64,000 bases of DNA from Flagellimonas spongiicola (lineage in GTDB: Bacteria > Bacteroidota > Bacteroidia > Flavobacteriales > Flavobacteriaceae): positions 660,473 through 724,472 of the forward strand of contig NZ_JAMFMA010000003.1 in NCBI RefSeq assembly GCF_023502425.1, written 5' to 3'. The position numbers and the translations under genes are program-made. Every line of letters starts with the position of its first letter. Position 1 is the first letter of the stretch. The notes under the pieces are model-generated. The model ran no database searches. It saw only the letters and a program-made list of their open reading frames with translations, and was not told where the DNA came from. Positions 35,875 to 47,090 of the stretch are shown piece by piece.

Positions 35875-35943
35875 GGTTAAGGTCTTTCCATGATAATGGT
35901 TAGGCCTTAGCCTCTTTAAATAGGAGTGTATAAAGTCATACAC
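35875..35943 (+). other. two hairpins in the rplL-rpoB spacer
   Basis: GGTTAAGG/CCTTAGCC (35875-35882, 35905-35912) and GTGTAT/ATACAC (35926-35931, 35938-35943). Neither has a T run. The spacer (126 bp) is where E. coli attenuates and processes the L12-rpoB message; a similar role is only suggested. Confidence -1.
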
Positions 35944-35982
35944 CACCCGCAGTAATATTTCACGATCAAAATTTGTCCATTG

Positions 35983-38900
35983 ATGTTCACAAACACTACT
36001 GAAAGAGTAAATTTCGCATCCGCTAAGAACATACCGGAATACCCGGATTTCTTGGACATTCAGATTAAGTCATTCCAAGACTTTTTTCAACTTGAGACTA
36101 AATCTGACGAAAGAGGAAATGAAGGTCTCTACAACACCTTCATGGAAAATTTTCCCATTACAGACACTAGAAATCAATTTGTACTAGAATTTCTAGATTA
36201 TTTTATAGATCCACCAAGATATTCCATCCAAGAATGTATTGAACGTGGGCTTACCTATAGCGTACCATTAAAAGCACGCTTAAAATTATATTGTACCGAT
36301 CCTGAGCACGAAGATTTTGAAACCATCGTGCAAGATGTGTACTTGGGTACTATCCCGTACATGACACCAAGTGGTACATTCGTTATCAACGGTGCGGAAA
36401 GAGTGGTTGTATCACAATTACATAGATCACCAGGGGTGTTCTTTGGCCAATCCTTCCACGCAAATGGTACAAAATTGTATTCTGCCAGGGTAATTCCATT
36501 TAAGGGATCTTGGATAGAATTCGCTACCGATATCAATGGTGTGATGTACGCCTATATCGATAGGAAGAAAAAGTTACCAGTTACCACACTTTTCCGCGCA
36601 ATCGGTTTTGAAAGAGATAAAGATATCCTTGAGATATTCGACCTTTCAGAAGAAGTTAAGGTTTCCAAAGCAGGACTTAAAAAAGTATTGGGCCGTAAAT
36701 TGGCCGCAAGGGTATTGAACACATGGCACGAAGATTTCGTGGATGAAGATACCGGTGAAGTTGTATCTATTGAGCGTAATGAGATCATCCTAGATCGTGA
36801 TACGGTTCTTGAAAAAGAACACGTTGATGAAATCATTGATGCAGATGTAAAGACTATACTACTTCACAAAGAGAACAATGCGCAATCAGATTATGCCATT
36901 ATTCACAACACATTACAGAAGGATCCTACCAACTCTGAAAAAGAAGCGGTAGAGCATATTTATAGACAATTGCGTAATGCTGAGCCGCCAGATGAGGAAA
37001 CGGCTCGTGGTATTATTGATAAGTTGTTCTTCTCTGATCAACGTTACAACTTAGGAGAAGTTGGTCGTTATAGAATGAACAAGAAATTGGGTCTTGATAT
37101 TGGAATGGACAAACAAGTTTTGACCAAGGAAGATATTATCACCATTATCAAATACTTAATCGAATTGATCAACTCCAAGGCGGAGATTGATGATATTGAT
37201 CACTTGTCCAACCGTCGTGTAAGAACTGTTGGAGAACAATTGTCTTCTCAATTTGGTGTTGGATTGGCACGTATGGCACGTACCATTCGCGAGCGTATGA
37301 ATGTTCGTGACAACGAAGTATTTACCCCTATTGATTTGATTAACGCAAAGACCTTGTCTTCCGTTATCAATTCATTCTTCGGTACCAACCAGCTATCCCA
37401 GTTTATGGATCAAACCAATCCATTGGCTGAGATAACCCACAAAAGAAGATTATCCGCACTTGGACCAGGTGGTCTTTCACGAGAAAGAGCAGGTTTTGAG
37501 GTGCGTGACGTTCACTATACCCACTACGGAAGACTTTGTCCAATTGAAACTCCTGAAGGACCGAATATTGGTTTGATATCTTCATTGTCAGTGTTTGCCA
37601 AGGTAAACCCAATGGGCTTCTTGGAAACCCCATACCGCAAAGTGGAAAATGGAGTTGTAGATACCAAGGAGTTCACGTATCTAAGCGCTGAGGAAGAAGA
37701 GGGAATGAAAATTTCCCAGGCAAACATTCCTATGGATGCCAAAGGAAAAATTGAAGACGATAAAGTAATTGCGCGTGAGGAAGGTGACTTCCCGGTAGTT
37801 GATCCATCCGAGGTTAACTATACGGACGTTGCTCCTAACCAGATTGCCTCTATTTCCGCTTCCTTGATTCCATTCTTGGAGCATGATGATGCGAACCGTG
37901 CTTTGATGGGATCAAACATGATGCGTCAGGCAGTTCCATTACTTAGACCACAATCACCAATTGTTGGTACTGGTCTGGAAAGACAAGTTGCTACGGATTC
38001 AAGGGTATTGATCAATGCTGAAGGTGATGGTGTTGTAGAATATGTGGATGCACAGAAAATTACCATCAAGTATAGCCGAACCGATGAGGAACGTTTGGTA
38101 AGTTTCGAAGAGGATTCCAAAACCTACAACTTAGTTAAGTTTAGAAAAACGAACCAAGGAACCAGTATTAACTTGAAGCCTATTGTAAGAAAAGGTGATA
38201 AAGTTAAAAAGGGTCAGGTACTTTGTGAAGGTTATGCTACGGAAAAAGGCGAATTGGCCTTGGGCAGGAACATGAAGGTGGCCTTCATGCCTTGGAAAGG
38301 ATATAACTTTGAGGATGCGATAGTAATTTCTGAAAAAGTGGTGCGTGAGGATATCTTTACCTCCATCCATATTGATGAATACGCATTAGAAGTTAGAGAT
38401 ACCAAATTAGGTGCTGAGGAATTGACCAACGATATTCCTAACGTATCTGAAGAAGCCACTAAGGATTTGGACGAGTACGGTATGATCCGTATTGGAGCCG
38501 AGGTAAAACCTGGTGATATTTTGATTGGAAAGATTACTCCAAAAGGTGAATCTGACCCTACACCAGAAGAAAAATTACTTCGTGCCATCTTTGGTGATAA
38601 AGCTGGTGACGTAAAAGATGCTTCCTTGAAAGCTTCACCTTCATTGAGAGGTGTTGTAATCGATAAGAAACTATTTTCTCGATCTATAAAGGACAAGCGT
38701 AAGCGTTCAGAAGATAAAGAAGCTATTTCCAGATTGGAAATGGACTACGAAGTGAAATTCCAACAGTTGAAGGATGTCTTGATCGAAAAACTATTTGGTT
38801 TGATCAATGGTAAAACTTCACAAGGGGTAATTAACGATTTAGGTGAAGAAGTACTTCCAAAAGGAAAGAAATACACCATTAAAATGTTGAATGCCGTTGA

Positions 38901-39792
38901 TGATTTTGCACACTTGGTAGGTGGTAGCTGGACAACAGATGATAGTACCAATGCAATGGTGGCTGATTTGTTGCACAACTACAAAATCAAATTAAACGAC
39001 ATCCAGGGTAACCTTAGAAGAGATAAGTTTACCATCTCTGTTGGTGATGAATTGCCTGCTGGTATTATGAAATTGGCTAAAGTTTACATCGCTAAGAAAC
39101 GTAAACTGAAAGTTGGTGATAAGATGGCAGGTCGTCACGGTAACAAAGGTATCGTTGCACGTATCGTACGTCAAGAAGATATGCCATTCCTAGAAGATGG
39201 AACTCCTGTGGATATCGTATTGAATCCACTTGGTGTACCATCAAGGATGAACATTGGTCAGATTTACGAAACGGTATTGGGTTGGGCCGGTCTTAAGTTG
39301 GGTAGAAAGTATGGAACCCCAATTTTTGATGGAGCTACCCTAGATCAGATCAACGCGCTTACAGACGAGGCTGGAGTTCCAAGATTTGGACATACCCACC
39401 TTTACGATGGTGGTACCGGGAAGCGTTTTGATCAAGCCGCGACAGTAGGTGTAATTTACATGTTGAAATTAGGCCACATGGTAGACGATAAGATGCACGC
39501 AAGATCTATTGGACCATACTCTTTGATCACGCAACAGCCGTTGGGTGGTAAAGCACAGTTTGGTGGTCAGCGTTTTGGTGAGATGGAGGTTTGGGCACTA
39601 GAGGCCTACGGAGCTTCCTCTACATTACGCGAGATTTTGACTGTAAAATCTGATGACGTGATCGGTAGAGCCAAGACCTATGAGTCCATTGTAAAAGGTG
39701 AGACCATGCCAGAACCTGGATTGCCAGAATCTTTCAATGTATTGATGCACGAACTTAAAGGTTTGGGCTTGGATATCAGATTGGAAGAGTAA
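35983..39792 (+). CDS. rpoB: RNA polymerase subunit beta
   Basis: 1269 residues. The Rif-region segment [26 protein letters not shown] is intact and looks rifampicin-sensitive (Asp, His and Ser residues of the pocket present); GRHGNKGI and the C-terminal clamp parts [14 protein letters not shown] ([17 protein letters not shown]) are present. Start set at ATG 35983 ([11 protein letters not shown]); a TTG directly before it is less likely. Upstream of rpoC by 43 bp. Confidence -1.
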   Translation: MFTNTTERVNFASAKNIPEYPDFLDIQIKSFQDFFQLETKSDERGNEGLYNTFMENFPITDTRNQFVLEFLDYFIDPPRYSIQECIERGLTYSVPLKARLKLYCTDPEHEDFETIVQDVYLGTIPYMTPSGTFVINGAERVVVSQLHRSPGVFFGQSFHANGTKLYSARVIPFKGSWIEFATDINGVMYAYIDRKKKLPVTTLFRAIGFERDKDILEIFDLSEEVKVSKAGLKKVLGRKLAARVLNTWHEDFVDEDTGEVVSIERNEIILDRDTVLEKEHVDEIIDADVKTILLHKENNAQSDYAIIHNTLQKDPTNSEKEAVEHIYRQLRNAEPPDEETARGIIDKLFFSDQRYNLGEVGRYRMNKKLGLDIGMDKQVLTKEDIITIIKYLIELINSKAEIDDIDHLSNRRVRTVGEQLSSQFGVGLARMARTIRERMNVRDNEVFTPIDLINAKTLSSVINSFFGTNQLSQFMDQTNPLAEITHKRRLSALGPGGLSRERAGFEVRDVHYTHYGRLCPIETPEGPNIGLISSLSVFAKVNPMGFLETPYRKVENGVVDTKEFTYLSAEEEEGMKISQANIPMDAKGKIEDDKVIAREEGDFPVVDPSEVNYTDVAPNQIASISASLIPFLEHDDANRALMGSNMMRQAVPLLRPQSPIVGTGLERQVATDSRVLINAEGDGVVEYVDAQKITIKYSRTDEERLVSFEEDSKTYNLVKFRKTNQGTSINLKPIVRKGDKVKKGQVLCEGYATEKGELALGRNMKVAFMPWKGYNFEDAIVISEKVVREDIFTSIHIDEYALEVRDTKLGAEELTNDIPNVSEEATKDLDEYGMIRIGAEVKPGDILIGKITPKGESDPTPEEKLLRAIFGDKAGDVKDASLKASPSLRGVVIDKKLFSRSIKDKRKRSEDKEAISRLEMDYEVKFQQLKDVLIEKLFGLINGKTSQGVINDLGEEVLPKGKKYTIKMLNAVDDFAHLVGGSWTTDDSTNAMVADLLHNYKIKLNDIQGNLRRDKFTISVGDELPAGIMKLAKVYIAKKRKLKVGDKMAGRHGNKGIVARIVRQEDMPFLEDGTPVDIVLNPLGVPSRMNIGQIYETVLGWAGLKLGRKYGTPIFDGATLDQINALTDEAGVPRFGHTHLYDGGTGKRFDQAATVGVIYMLKLGHMVDDKMHARSIGPYSLITQQPLGGKAQFGGQRFGEMEVWALEAYGASSTLREILTVKSDDVIGRAKTYESIVKGETMPEPGLPESFNVLMHELKGLGLDIRLEE

Positions 39793-39835
39793 CAAAGTTT
39801 ATATAGTATTTTAATAATATCATCTCCATAGTATT

Positions 39836-42800
39836 ATGGCTAGAATAAAAGATAATACCGCACCAAAAAGGTTTGACAAAATTTCCATAGGACTGGCTTC
39901 TCCAGAGTCTATCTTGGCCGAGTCCCGTGGTGAGGTGTTAAAGCCTGAAACCATTAACTACAGAACACATAAACCAGAGCGTGATGGTCTGTTTTGTGAG
40001 CGTATTTTTGGTCCTGTAAAGGATTACGAATGTGCCTGTGGTAAGTACAAGCGAATTAGATATAGAGGGATTGTTTGTGACAGATGTGGTGTTGAGGTAA
40101 CTGAGAAAAAAGTACGTAGAGACCGCGTAGGACACATCAATTTGGTGGTACCTGTGGCACATATCTGGTATTTCCGTTCCCTTCCAAACAAGATTGGATA
40201 CCTATTGGGATTACCATCCAAGAAATTGGATATGATCATTTACTACGAAAGATATGTAGTAATACAACCAGGTCTTGCCAAAGGACCAGAAGGTGAGGAA
40301 ATCAACAAGATGGACTTCCTAACAGAGGAAGAATATTTGAACATCTTGGAAGAATTACCAGCGGAAAACCAATATTTGGAAGATACAGATCCAAACAAAT
40401 TCGTTGCCAAAATGGGGGCGGAATGTTTGATTGATCTATTGGCACGTATTGACTTGGAAGAATTGTCTTATCAGTTAAGACACAAAGCCAATACGGAAAC
40501 TTCCAAACAACGTAAGACTGAAGCCCTTAAGAGACTTCAAGTAGTTGAAGCTTTGCGTGAATCCCAAGATAATCGTGAAAACAGACCGGAGTGGATGATC
40601 ATGAAGGTGGTACCTGTAATTCCACCGGAATTACGTCCGTTGGTACCATTGGATGGTGGTCGTTTTGCCACTTCCGATTTGAACGATCTATACCGTAGGG
40701 TTATCATTAGAAATAACCGTTTAAAGCGTTTGATGGAAATCAAGGCTCCAGAAGTGATCTTGAGAAACGAAAAGCGTATGCTTCAAGAAGCTGTGGATTC
40801 CTTGTTCGATAACACAAGAAAAGCCTCTGCGGTAAAAACAGAATCAAACAGACCCTTAAAATCCCTTTCGGATTCCTTGAAAGGAAAACAAGGTCGTTTT
40901 CGTCAGAACTTGCTGGGTAAACGTGTGGATTACTCTGCCCGTTCCGTAATTGTGGTTGGACCGGAAATGAAATTGTACGAATGTGGTCTACCAAAAGATA
41001 TGGCTGCTGAGCTGTACAAACCTTTTGTCATCAGAAAACTGATTGAAAGAGGTATAGTAAAGACAGTAAAATCAGCCAAGAAAATCATAGACAAGAAAGA
41101 GCCTGTGGTTTGGGATATCCTGGAAAATGTTCTCAAAGGACATCCAGTACTATTAAACCGGGCCCCCACGCTTCACAGATTGGGTATCCAAGCCTTCCAA
41201 CCAAAGTTGATAGAAGGTAAGGCTATTCGTTTGCACCCATTGGCATGTACCGCATTTAACGCGGATTTCGATGGGGATCAGATGGCAGTTCACTTGCCTT
41301 TGGGTCCAGAGGCTATATTGGAAGCGCAATTGTTGATGTTGGCCTCCCAAAACATCCTGAACCCTGCGAATGGTTCTCCTATTACCGTTCCTTCGCAGGA
41401 TATGGTATTGGGTCTGTACTATATGACCAAGGAAAAGAAATCTACCAAAAAAGAGCCCGTATTGGGTGAAGGGTTGACCTTTTATTCTGCAGAAGAAGTT
41501 GAAATTGCCTTCAACGAAGGAAAAGTAGAACTGAATGCCGGTATCAAGGTTAGGGCCAAGGACTTTAACGAAGAAGGTGAGCTTGTAAACCAAATTATAG
41601 AGACTACTTGTGGGCGTGTATTGTTCAACAGCGTGGTACCAGAGCAAGCAGGATATATTAACACGGTATTGAACAAGAAATCCCTAAGGAACATTATCGG
41701 GGATATTCTTGCGGTGACCGATGTTCCTACAACTGCTGAGTTCTTGGATAAGATCAAGACCATGGGATACGAATTCGCCTTTAAAGGAGGTTTGTCCTTC
41801 AGTTTAGGTGATATTATTATTCCACCAGAGAAGCACGATATGATCAACGATGCCAACGAGCAGGTTGATGGTATTATGATGAACTATAACATGGGTCTGA
41901 TCACCAATAACGAGCGTTACAACCAGGTTATTGATGTTTGGACATCTACCAATGCCATGTTGACAGAATTGGCCATGAAGCGAATCCGTGAAGACAAACA
42001 AGGATTCAACTCTGTGTATATGATGTTGGATTCTGGAGCAAGGGGTTCCAAAGAGCAGATTCGCCAGTTGACTGGTATGCGTGGTTTGATGGCCAAGCCG
42101 AAAAAATCGACAGCAGGTGGTGGTGAGATCATCGAAAACCCGATTCTTTCCAACTTTAAGGAAGGACTTTCGATTTTGGAATACTTTATCTCTACGCACG
42201 GTGCGCGTAAAGGTCTAGCGGATACCGCTTTGAAAACTGCGGATGCTGGTTACCTGACCCGTCGTTTGGTGGATGTATCCCAAGATGTAATCATCAACAT
42301 CGATGACTGTGGTACCCTTAGAGGAATTGAGGTGCAGGCATTGAAGAAAAATGAAGAAGTAGTGGAAACCTTGGGAGAAAGAATCCTAGGTAGGGTTTCC
42401 TTGCACGATGTATACAACCCATTGAACGAGGAGTTGTTGTTGGCAGCAGGCCAACAAATCTCCGAAGCCGATGTGAAAAAGGTAAATGCTGCCCCTATCG
42501 AGAAGATAGAAGTGCGTTCCGCATTGACCTGTGAGGCTCCAAAAGGTATCTGTGCCAAGTGTTATGGTCGAAACCTAGCTACCAATAAAATGGTACAGCG
42601 TGGTGAGGCCGTTGGTGTGGTTGCTGCACAGTCCATTGGTGAACCTGGAACACAGTTGACCTTGCGTACCTTCCACGTGGGTGGTATTGCAGGTAACATT
42701 TCCGAGGATAACAAATTGGAAGCCAAGTTTGAAGGTGTTGCTGAAATCGAGGATTTGAGAACTGTGGTTGGAGAGAACAGCGAAGGCGAAAAGGCCAATA

Positions 42801-44134
42801 TCGTAATCTCCAGAACTTCAGAGATCAAGGTTGTTGATTCCAATACCGGAATTACTTTGAGTACCAACAACATTCCTTACGGTTCCCAGTTGTTTGTGAA
42901 GAACGGTGCCAAGATCAAGCCAGGTACTGTAATTTGTCAATGGGATCCATATAATGGTGTAATTGTTTCTGAGTTTACAGGTCAAATTGCCTACGAAAAC
43001 ATTGAACAGGGAGTTACCTATCAAGTAGAAATCGATGAACAAACCGGTTTCCAAGAAAAGGTGATTTCTGAATCAAGAAACAAAAAGTTGATTCCTACCT
43101 TATTGATTAAGGATGGTAAAGGAGAAACTTTACGTTCATATAACCTACCAGTTGGTTCACACATTATGGTGGATGACGGTGATAAAATCAAAGAAGGTAA
43201 GATATTGGTGAAGATTCCTCGTAAATCTGCTAAGGCGGGTGATATTACAGGTGGTCTTCCAAGAGTGACCGAGCTTTTCGAAGCACGTAACCCATCTAAT
43301 CCTGCTGTTGTTTCTGAAATCGATGGTGTAGTTTCCTTCGGAAAAATCAAGCGTGGTAACCGTGAGATTATCATCGAATCCAAAACAGGAGAAATCAAGA
43401 AGTACTTGGTTAAACTGTCCAATCAGATTCTAGTTCAAGAAAATGATTATGTACGAGCTGGTATGCCATTGTCAGATGGTTCCATTACGCCAGAAGATAT
43501 CTTGGCCATTAAAGGACCATCAGCGGTTCAGCAATATTTGGTGAATGAAGTACAGGAAGTATACCGATTACAAGGGGTGAAAATCAATGATAAGCACTTT
43601 GAGGTAGTAGTACGCCAGATGATGCGTAAAGTACGTATTGAAGATTCAGGAGACACTACCTTCTTGGAGAACCAATTGGTGCATAAAGATGACTTTATCC
43701 GTGAAAACGATGAGATTTACGGTCAGAAAGTAGTTGAAGATGCAGGTGATTCTGAAAACTTGAAAGCTGGACAAATCATTTCTGCAAGAGCATTGAGGGA
43801 TGAAAATTCCATCTTGCGAAGAGAAGACAAAACTTTGGTAACCGCTCGAGATGCAGTTGCAGCAACTGCAACACCAATCTTGCAGGGTATTACAAGAGCT
43901 TCCCTTCAGACCAAGTCGTTTATCTCAGCGGCATCATTCCAGGAAACCACTAAGGTATTGAACGAAGCTGCTGTTAGCGGTAAAGTGGATACTTTGGAAG
44001 GATTGAAGGAGAATGTCATTGTTGGACATAAGATTCCTGCCGGTACAGGTATGAGGGATTATGATAGCATCATTGTAGGCTCTAAAGAGGAGTATGATGA
44101 AATCATGGCTCGAAAAGAGGAATTCAAATTCTAA
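39836..44134 (+). CDS. rpoC: RNA polymerase subunit beta'
   Basis: 1432 residues. Catalytic [12 protein letters not shown] holds the three Asp binding Mg. Zinc sites [20 protein letters not shown] (N-terminal) and [13 protein letters not shown] are visible, as is the trigger-loop region [16 protein letters not shown]. Full-length, ending shortly before a strong terminator. Last gene of the secE-rpoC run. Confidence -1.
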   Translation: MARIKDNTAPKRFDKISIGLASPESILAESRGEVLKPETINYRTHKPERDGLFCERIFGPVKDYECACGKYKRIRYRGIVCDRCGVEVTEKKVRRDRVGHINLVVPVAHIWYFRSLPNKIGYLLGLPSKKLDMIIYYERYVVIQPGLAKGPEGEEINKMDFLTEEEYLNILEELPAENQYLEDTDPNKFVAKMGAECLIDLLARIDLEELSYQLRHKANTETSKQRKTEALKRLQVVEALRESQDNRENRPEWMIMKVVPVIPPELRPLVPLDGGRFATSDLNDLYRRVIIRNNRLKRLMEIKAPEVILRNEKRMLQEAVDSLFDNTRKASAVKTESNRPLKSLSDSLKGKQGRFRQNLLGKRVDYSARSVIVVGPEMKLYECGLPKDMAAELYKPFVIRKLIERGIVKTVKSAKKIIDKKEPVVWDILENVLKGHPVLLNRAPTLHRLGIQAFQPKLIEGKAIRLHPLACTAFNADFDGDQMAVHLPLGPEAILEAQLLMLASQNILNPANGSPITVPSQDMVLGLYYMTKEKKSTKKEPVLGEGLTFYSAEEVEIAFNEGKVELNAGIKVRAKDFNEEGELVNQIIETTCGRVLFNSVVPEQAGYINTVLNKKSLRNIIGDILAVTDVPTTAEFLDKIKTMGYEFAFKGGLSFSLGDIIIPPEKHDMINDANEQVDGIMMNYNMGLITNNERYNQVIDVWTSTNAMLTELAMKRIREDKQGFNSVYMMLDSGARGSKEQIRQLTGMRGLMAKPKKSTAGGGEIIENPILSNFKEGLSILEYFISTHGARKGLADTALKTADAGYLTRRLVDVSQDVIINIDDCGTLRGIEVQALKKNEEVVETLGERILGRVSLHDVYNPLNEELLLAAGQQISEADVKKVNAAPIEKIEVRSALTCEAPKGICAKCYGRNLATNKMVQRGEAVGVVAAQSIGEPGTQLTLRTFHVGGIAGNISEDNKLEAKFEGVAEIEDLRTVVGENSEGEKANIVISRTSEIKVVDSNTGITLSTNNIPYGSQLFVKNGAKIKPGTVICQWDPYNGVIVSEFTGQIAYENIEQGVTYQVEIDEQTGFQEKVISESRNKKLIPTLLIKDGKGETLRSYNLPVGSHIMVDDGDKIKEGKILVKIPRKSAKAGDITGGLPRVTELFEARNPSNPAVVSEIDGVVSFGKIKRGNREIIIESKTGEIKKYLVKLSNQILVQENDYVRAGMPLSDGSITPEDILAIKGPSAVQQYLVNEVQEVYRLQGVKINDKHFEVVVRQMMRKVRIEDSGDTTFLENQLVHKDDFIRENDEIYGQKVVEDAGDSENLKAGQIISARALRDENSILRREDKTLVTARDAVAATATPILQGITRASLQTKSFISAASFQETTKVLNEAAVSGKVDTLEGLKENVIVGHKIPAGTGMRDYDSIIVGSKEEYDEIMARKEEFKF

Positions 44135-44137
44135 ATA

Positions 44138-44169
44138 AAAAAACCCTGACCGAAAAGTCAGGGTTTTTT
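44138..44169 (+). terminator. terminator after rpoC
   Basis: 13-bp perfect stem AAAAAACCCTGAC / GTCAGGGTTTTTT with loop CGAAAA; strongest terminator in the window. Confidence -1.
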
Positions 44170-44197
44170 CTTTACTTTATCTTCTAACATTGCATCT

Positions 44198-44512
44198 ATG
44201 GCAGAGAATAATAATCAGAATCAAAAGCAAATAAATATAGAGTTGGATGAAAAAACCGCCGAAGGTATTTATTCCAACTTGGCAATTATAAATCACTCCG
44301 TATCTGAGTTTGTGGTGGACTTTATAAGTATGATGCCTGGCGCTCCCAAGGCCAAGGTTAAAAGTCGTATTGTACTAACCCCGCAACATGCCAAAAAATT
44401 TTTAAAAGCATTGAGTGATAACGTTTCACGTTTTGAAAAAGCACATGGTACGATTAAAGACTATGAGCAACCACCAATCCCTTTAAATTTTGGTCCAACA
44501 GGAGAGGCATAA
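44198..44512 (+). CDS. DUF3467-family protein
   Basis: 104 residues: NIELDEKTAEGIYSNLAIINHS and KSRIVLTPQHAKKFLKALSDN define this small conserved family. No signal or membrane segment; cytoplasmic. Function unknown. Placed between the rpoC terminator and its own terminator, so likely expressed alone. Confidence -1.
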   Translation: MAENNNQNQKQINIELDEKTAEGIYSNLAIINHSVSEFVVDFISMMPGAPKAKVKSRIVLTPQHAKKFLKALSDNVSRFEKAHGTIKDYEQPPIPLNFGPTGEA

Positions 44513-44517
44513 AAAAC

Positions 44518-44545
44518 AAAACCCAGACTAATACATCTGGGTTTT
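44518..44545. terminator. bidirectional terminator
   Basis: AAAACCCAGA / TCTGGGTTTT (44518-44527, 44536-44545) with A-run on one side and T-run on the other, between the DUF3467 gene and the convergent membrane-protein gene; can serve both. Confidence -1.
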
Positions 44546-44567
44546 TTGTTTCTTGATACCGAAAGCG

Positions 44568-44999
44568 TTAGGAAATCCAACCCTTTTGAATGGATTTATT
44601 GGAAAAGAAAATTAACAATGCTCCTACGACGACTACGATTAAAGGCATTGTATAGGCTGCATTCCCATATACTTCACTTGCGTTCTGAAGGAAAAGCCAG
44701 TTGATAAACTGAAGAACTGCCGTAATAAGTGAAACAACAAATAAGGGTTTGGCCCATTTTTTTCGCATCAGCAATCCAATTGAAGCAATGGTCCCCGAGA
44801 ATACCGCAATGGCAAAAGCTGCAGTAGCCCAAGCAGGGATACCCTCAAACAGCTCCCGCTCCGCTTGCGACATGGCCTCCAATAACTCAACTTGGTTGAA
44901 TTTGGTCGACAAGTAATTGAATACCCCAAAGAGATTCCATACAAGGGCAAGAACGCTTAAAATCCAAAACCAGATTGGTGGTTTGTTTGAATCAGACAT
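44568..44999 (-). CDS. four-helix inner-membrane protein, hypothetical
   Basis: 143 residues with four hydrophobic segments (about 9-31, 58-80, 85-108 and 115-132). The short N-terminus MSDSNKPPIWFWILSVLALV is usual for this Bacteroidota family. No function is known. The start is placed at ATG 44999; an ATG nine codons upstream adds residues without support. Confidence -1.
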   Translation of the reverse strand: MSDSNKPPIWFWILSVLALVWNLFGVFNYLSTKFNQVELLEAMSQAERELFEGIPAWATAAFAIAVFSGTIASIGLLMRKKWAKPLFVVSLITAVLQFINWLFLQNASEVYGNAAYTMPLIVVVVGALLIFFSNKSIQKGWIS

Positions 45000-45098
45000 A
45001 GAAAAGTTTTTATTGGTTACAGCCAATAAAGTACAAAAAATCTACGGATGTTTATTTTGCAAACATCTGATTGTCTGTAGTATACAATAGGTGCAGTG

Positions 45099-46691
45099 CT
45101 ATTGTGTTAGTTCAGAGGTGAATCTAAGCGTTACGGATGGATACTTTTGTTGGGTCATTTGCAATGAAAATGCAGAATCCGCTAAAAAAACCAGCTGTCC
45201 CCTTTTGTCTTGGGCTAAAAACTTTTGTTTTACCCTTTTAAATTCTTTGAATTCCTCATGATTTGGATCATCAACTTCCACCCAACATGCTTTATAGACA
45301 GGAAAATTTTCATAAGTGCATTTAGCACCATATTCATGTTCCAATCGATATTGGATTACTTCATATTGCAAGGCGCCAACTGTTCCAATAACTTTACGAC
45401 CATTCATTTCCAAGGTAAATAGCTGGGCTACACCCTCATCCATTAGCTGATCTATTCCTTTACCTAGCTGCTTGGCCTTCATAGGATCCGCGTTATTGAT
45501 GTACCTAAAATGTTCTGGGGAGAAACTAGGTATGCCTCTGTAGTTCAATTTTTCCCCATTGGTCAAAGTATCACCAATTTTAAAATTTCCCGTATCATGA
45601 AGTCCTACGATATCTCCAGGGAATGAAATATCCACGATTTCCTTCTTCTCGGCAAAAAAGGCGTTGGGACTGGAAAACTTTAATTTTTTATCGTGTCTTA
45701 CATGCAAGTAGGGTTTGTTTCGCTCGAACGTACCTGATACGATTTTAATGAATGCTAAACGGTCACGATGTTTAGGATCCATATTGGCGTGTATCTTAAA
45801 TACAAAGCCAGAAAAATCCTTTTCATCCGACTCAACAAGGCGTTCCTCTGCCATTTTTGCCCTAGGAGCGGGAGCAATATCAATGAAGCAATCCAAAAGT
45901 TCACGAACACCAAAGTTATTCAATGCAGAGCCAAAAAATACGGGCTGTTGTGTTCCGTTTAGATAAGCATTCATATCAAATTCTGGATAAACACCAGATA
46001 CCAACTCTAAGTTATCTCTTAATTCAGCAGCCGCGGATTCACCAATGATATTTTCCAATTCCAGACTTTCAATATCGGTAAAGGCAATAGTTTCCTCAAT
46101 ATTTTGTTTGCTATTGCCACTGAAAAGATTAATGTTCTTTTCATAAATATTATAAATACCCTTGAAGTCAAAACCCATACCTATTGGAAAACTCAATGGG
46201 GTAACAGAAAGTCCCAACTTTTGTTCGACTTCGTCCAATAAATCAAAAGCATCTTTACCTTCTCGATCCAATTTATTAATGAAGACAATCATTGGTATAT
46301 TCCGCATTCTACAGACCTCCACCAATTTTTCGGTTTGCTCCTCTACACCCTTGGCTACATCAATTACAACAATTACGCTATCTACTGCGGTAAGTGTTCT
46401 GAATGTATCCTCAGCAAAGTCTTTGTGTCCTGGAGTATCTAGAATATTGATTTTTTTATCCTTGTAGATAAATGCCAATACCGAAGTGGCCACAGAGATT
46501 CCCCTTTGACGTTCGATCTCCATGAAATCACTAGTTGCGGATTTCTTTATTTTGTTGTTTTTAACAGCACCGGCTTCTTGAATGGCCCCTCCAAATAGAA
46601 GTAATTTTTCGGTTAAAGTGGTTTTACCGGCATCAGGGTGCGAAATAATCCCAAAAGTCCTTCTTCTAGCTATTTCCTTTTCAAAATCCAT
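45099..46691 (-). CDS. prfC: peptide chain release factor 3
   Basis: 530 residues, translational GTPase that recycles RF1/RF2. SHPDAGKTTLTEKL P-loop at 17-30, DTPGHKDFAEDT switch II and NKLDREGKD specificity motif; the domain III region near the C-terminus is complete. Start set at MDFEKEIARRRTF; six extra codons upstream are not typical. Single-gene unit with a -7 element just upstream. Confidence -1.
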   Translation of the reverse strand: MDFEKEIARRRTFGIISHPDAGKTTLTEKLLLFGGAIQEAGAVKNNKIKKSATSDFMEIERQRGISVATSVLAFIYKDKKINILDTPGHKDFAEDTFRTLTAVDSVIVVIDVAKGVEEQTEKLVEVCRMRNIPMIVFINKLDREGKDAFDLLDEVEQKLGLSVTPLSFPIGMGFDFKGIYNIYEKNINLFSGNSKQNIEETIAFTDIESLELENIIGESAAAELRDNLELVSGVYPEFDMNAYLNGTQQPVFFGSALNNFGVRELLDCFIDIAPAPRAKMAEERLVESDEKDFSGFVFKIHANMDPKHRDRLAFIKIVSGTFERNKPYLHVRHDKKLKFSSPNAFFAEKKEIVDISFPGDIVGLHDTGNFKIGDTLTNGEKLNYRGIPSFSPEHFRYINNADPMKAKQLGKGIDQLMDEGVAQLFTLEMNGRKVIGTVGALQYEVIQYRLEHEYGAKCTYENFPVYKACWVEVDDPNHEEFKEFKRVKQKFLAQDKRGQLVFLADSAFSLQMTQQKYPSVTLRFTSELTQ

Positions 46692-46706
46692 GGACAAAAA
46701 TTTGCG

Positions 46707-46714
46707 CAAAAATA
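46707..46714 (-). promoter_or_regulatory. candidate -7 element for prfC
   Basis: Leftward TATTTTTG matches TAnnTTTG, 15 bp before the prfC ATG. No upstream TTTG box was recognised. Confidence -1.
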
Positions 46715-47090
46715 GGGGTTTTTGACTATTTGGAGCTGAATTAAACGCATCTCTGTTGTTGTTAATAGAATGCGAACAAAAAAAGTGGATAATGAGATGA
46801 AAAATTCAAAAAGTAAAGTAATTTTCCCACATAGGAATCGATTGAATTTGTTGGTTTGAAATCCAAGACAAAAAACCATCCGTATAAATAGAGATGGTTG
46901 GTAATAACAAGGAAATTACCTTTTGTCGATTAAAATAGGACTTGCCCAACAAAAGCATTAATTATGTGCCCTATGTTAAATTGGGAGTGCTATATATTGG
47001 CAAGACCAATTGTTAGTTAAGAAAAGCCCCATTTTCTTACTAGTTCGAGAACACTAATGCCATGGTGATAAGTTGACCAAAGCTATCATT
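46715..47090. other. intergenic region before the surface-protein cluster
   Basis: 376 bp without a supported gene. Holds an inverted repeat AACCATC/GATGGTT (46874-46880, 46893-46899) with a T run on the leftward side and ATTGG/CCAAT (46996-47010). No clean TAnnTTTG box for the rightward gene was found. Confidence -1.

Noticed and set aside
46874..46899. Leftward terminator-like inverted repeat
   Set aside because: No leftward gene lies upstream to be terminated; kept only as a note in the intergenic entry.
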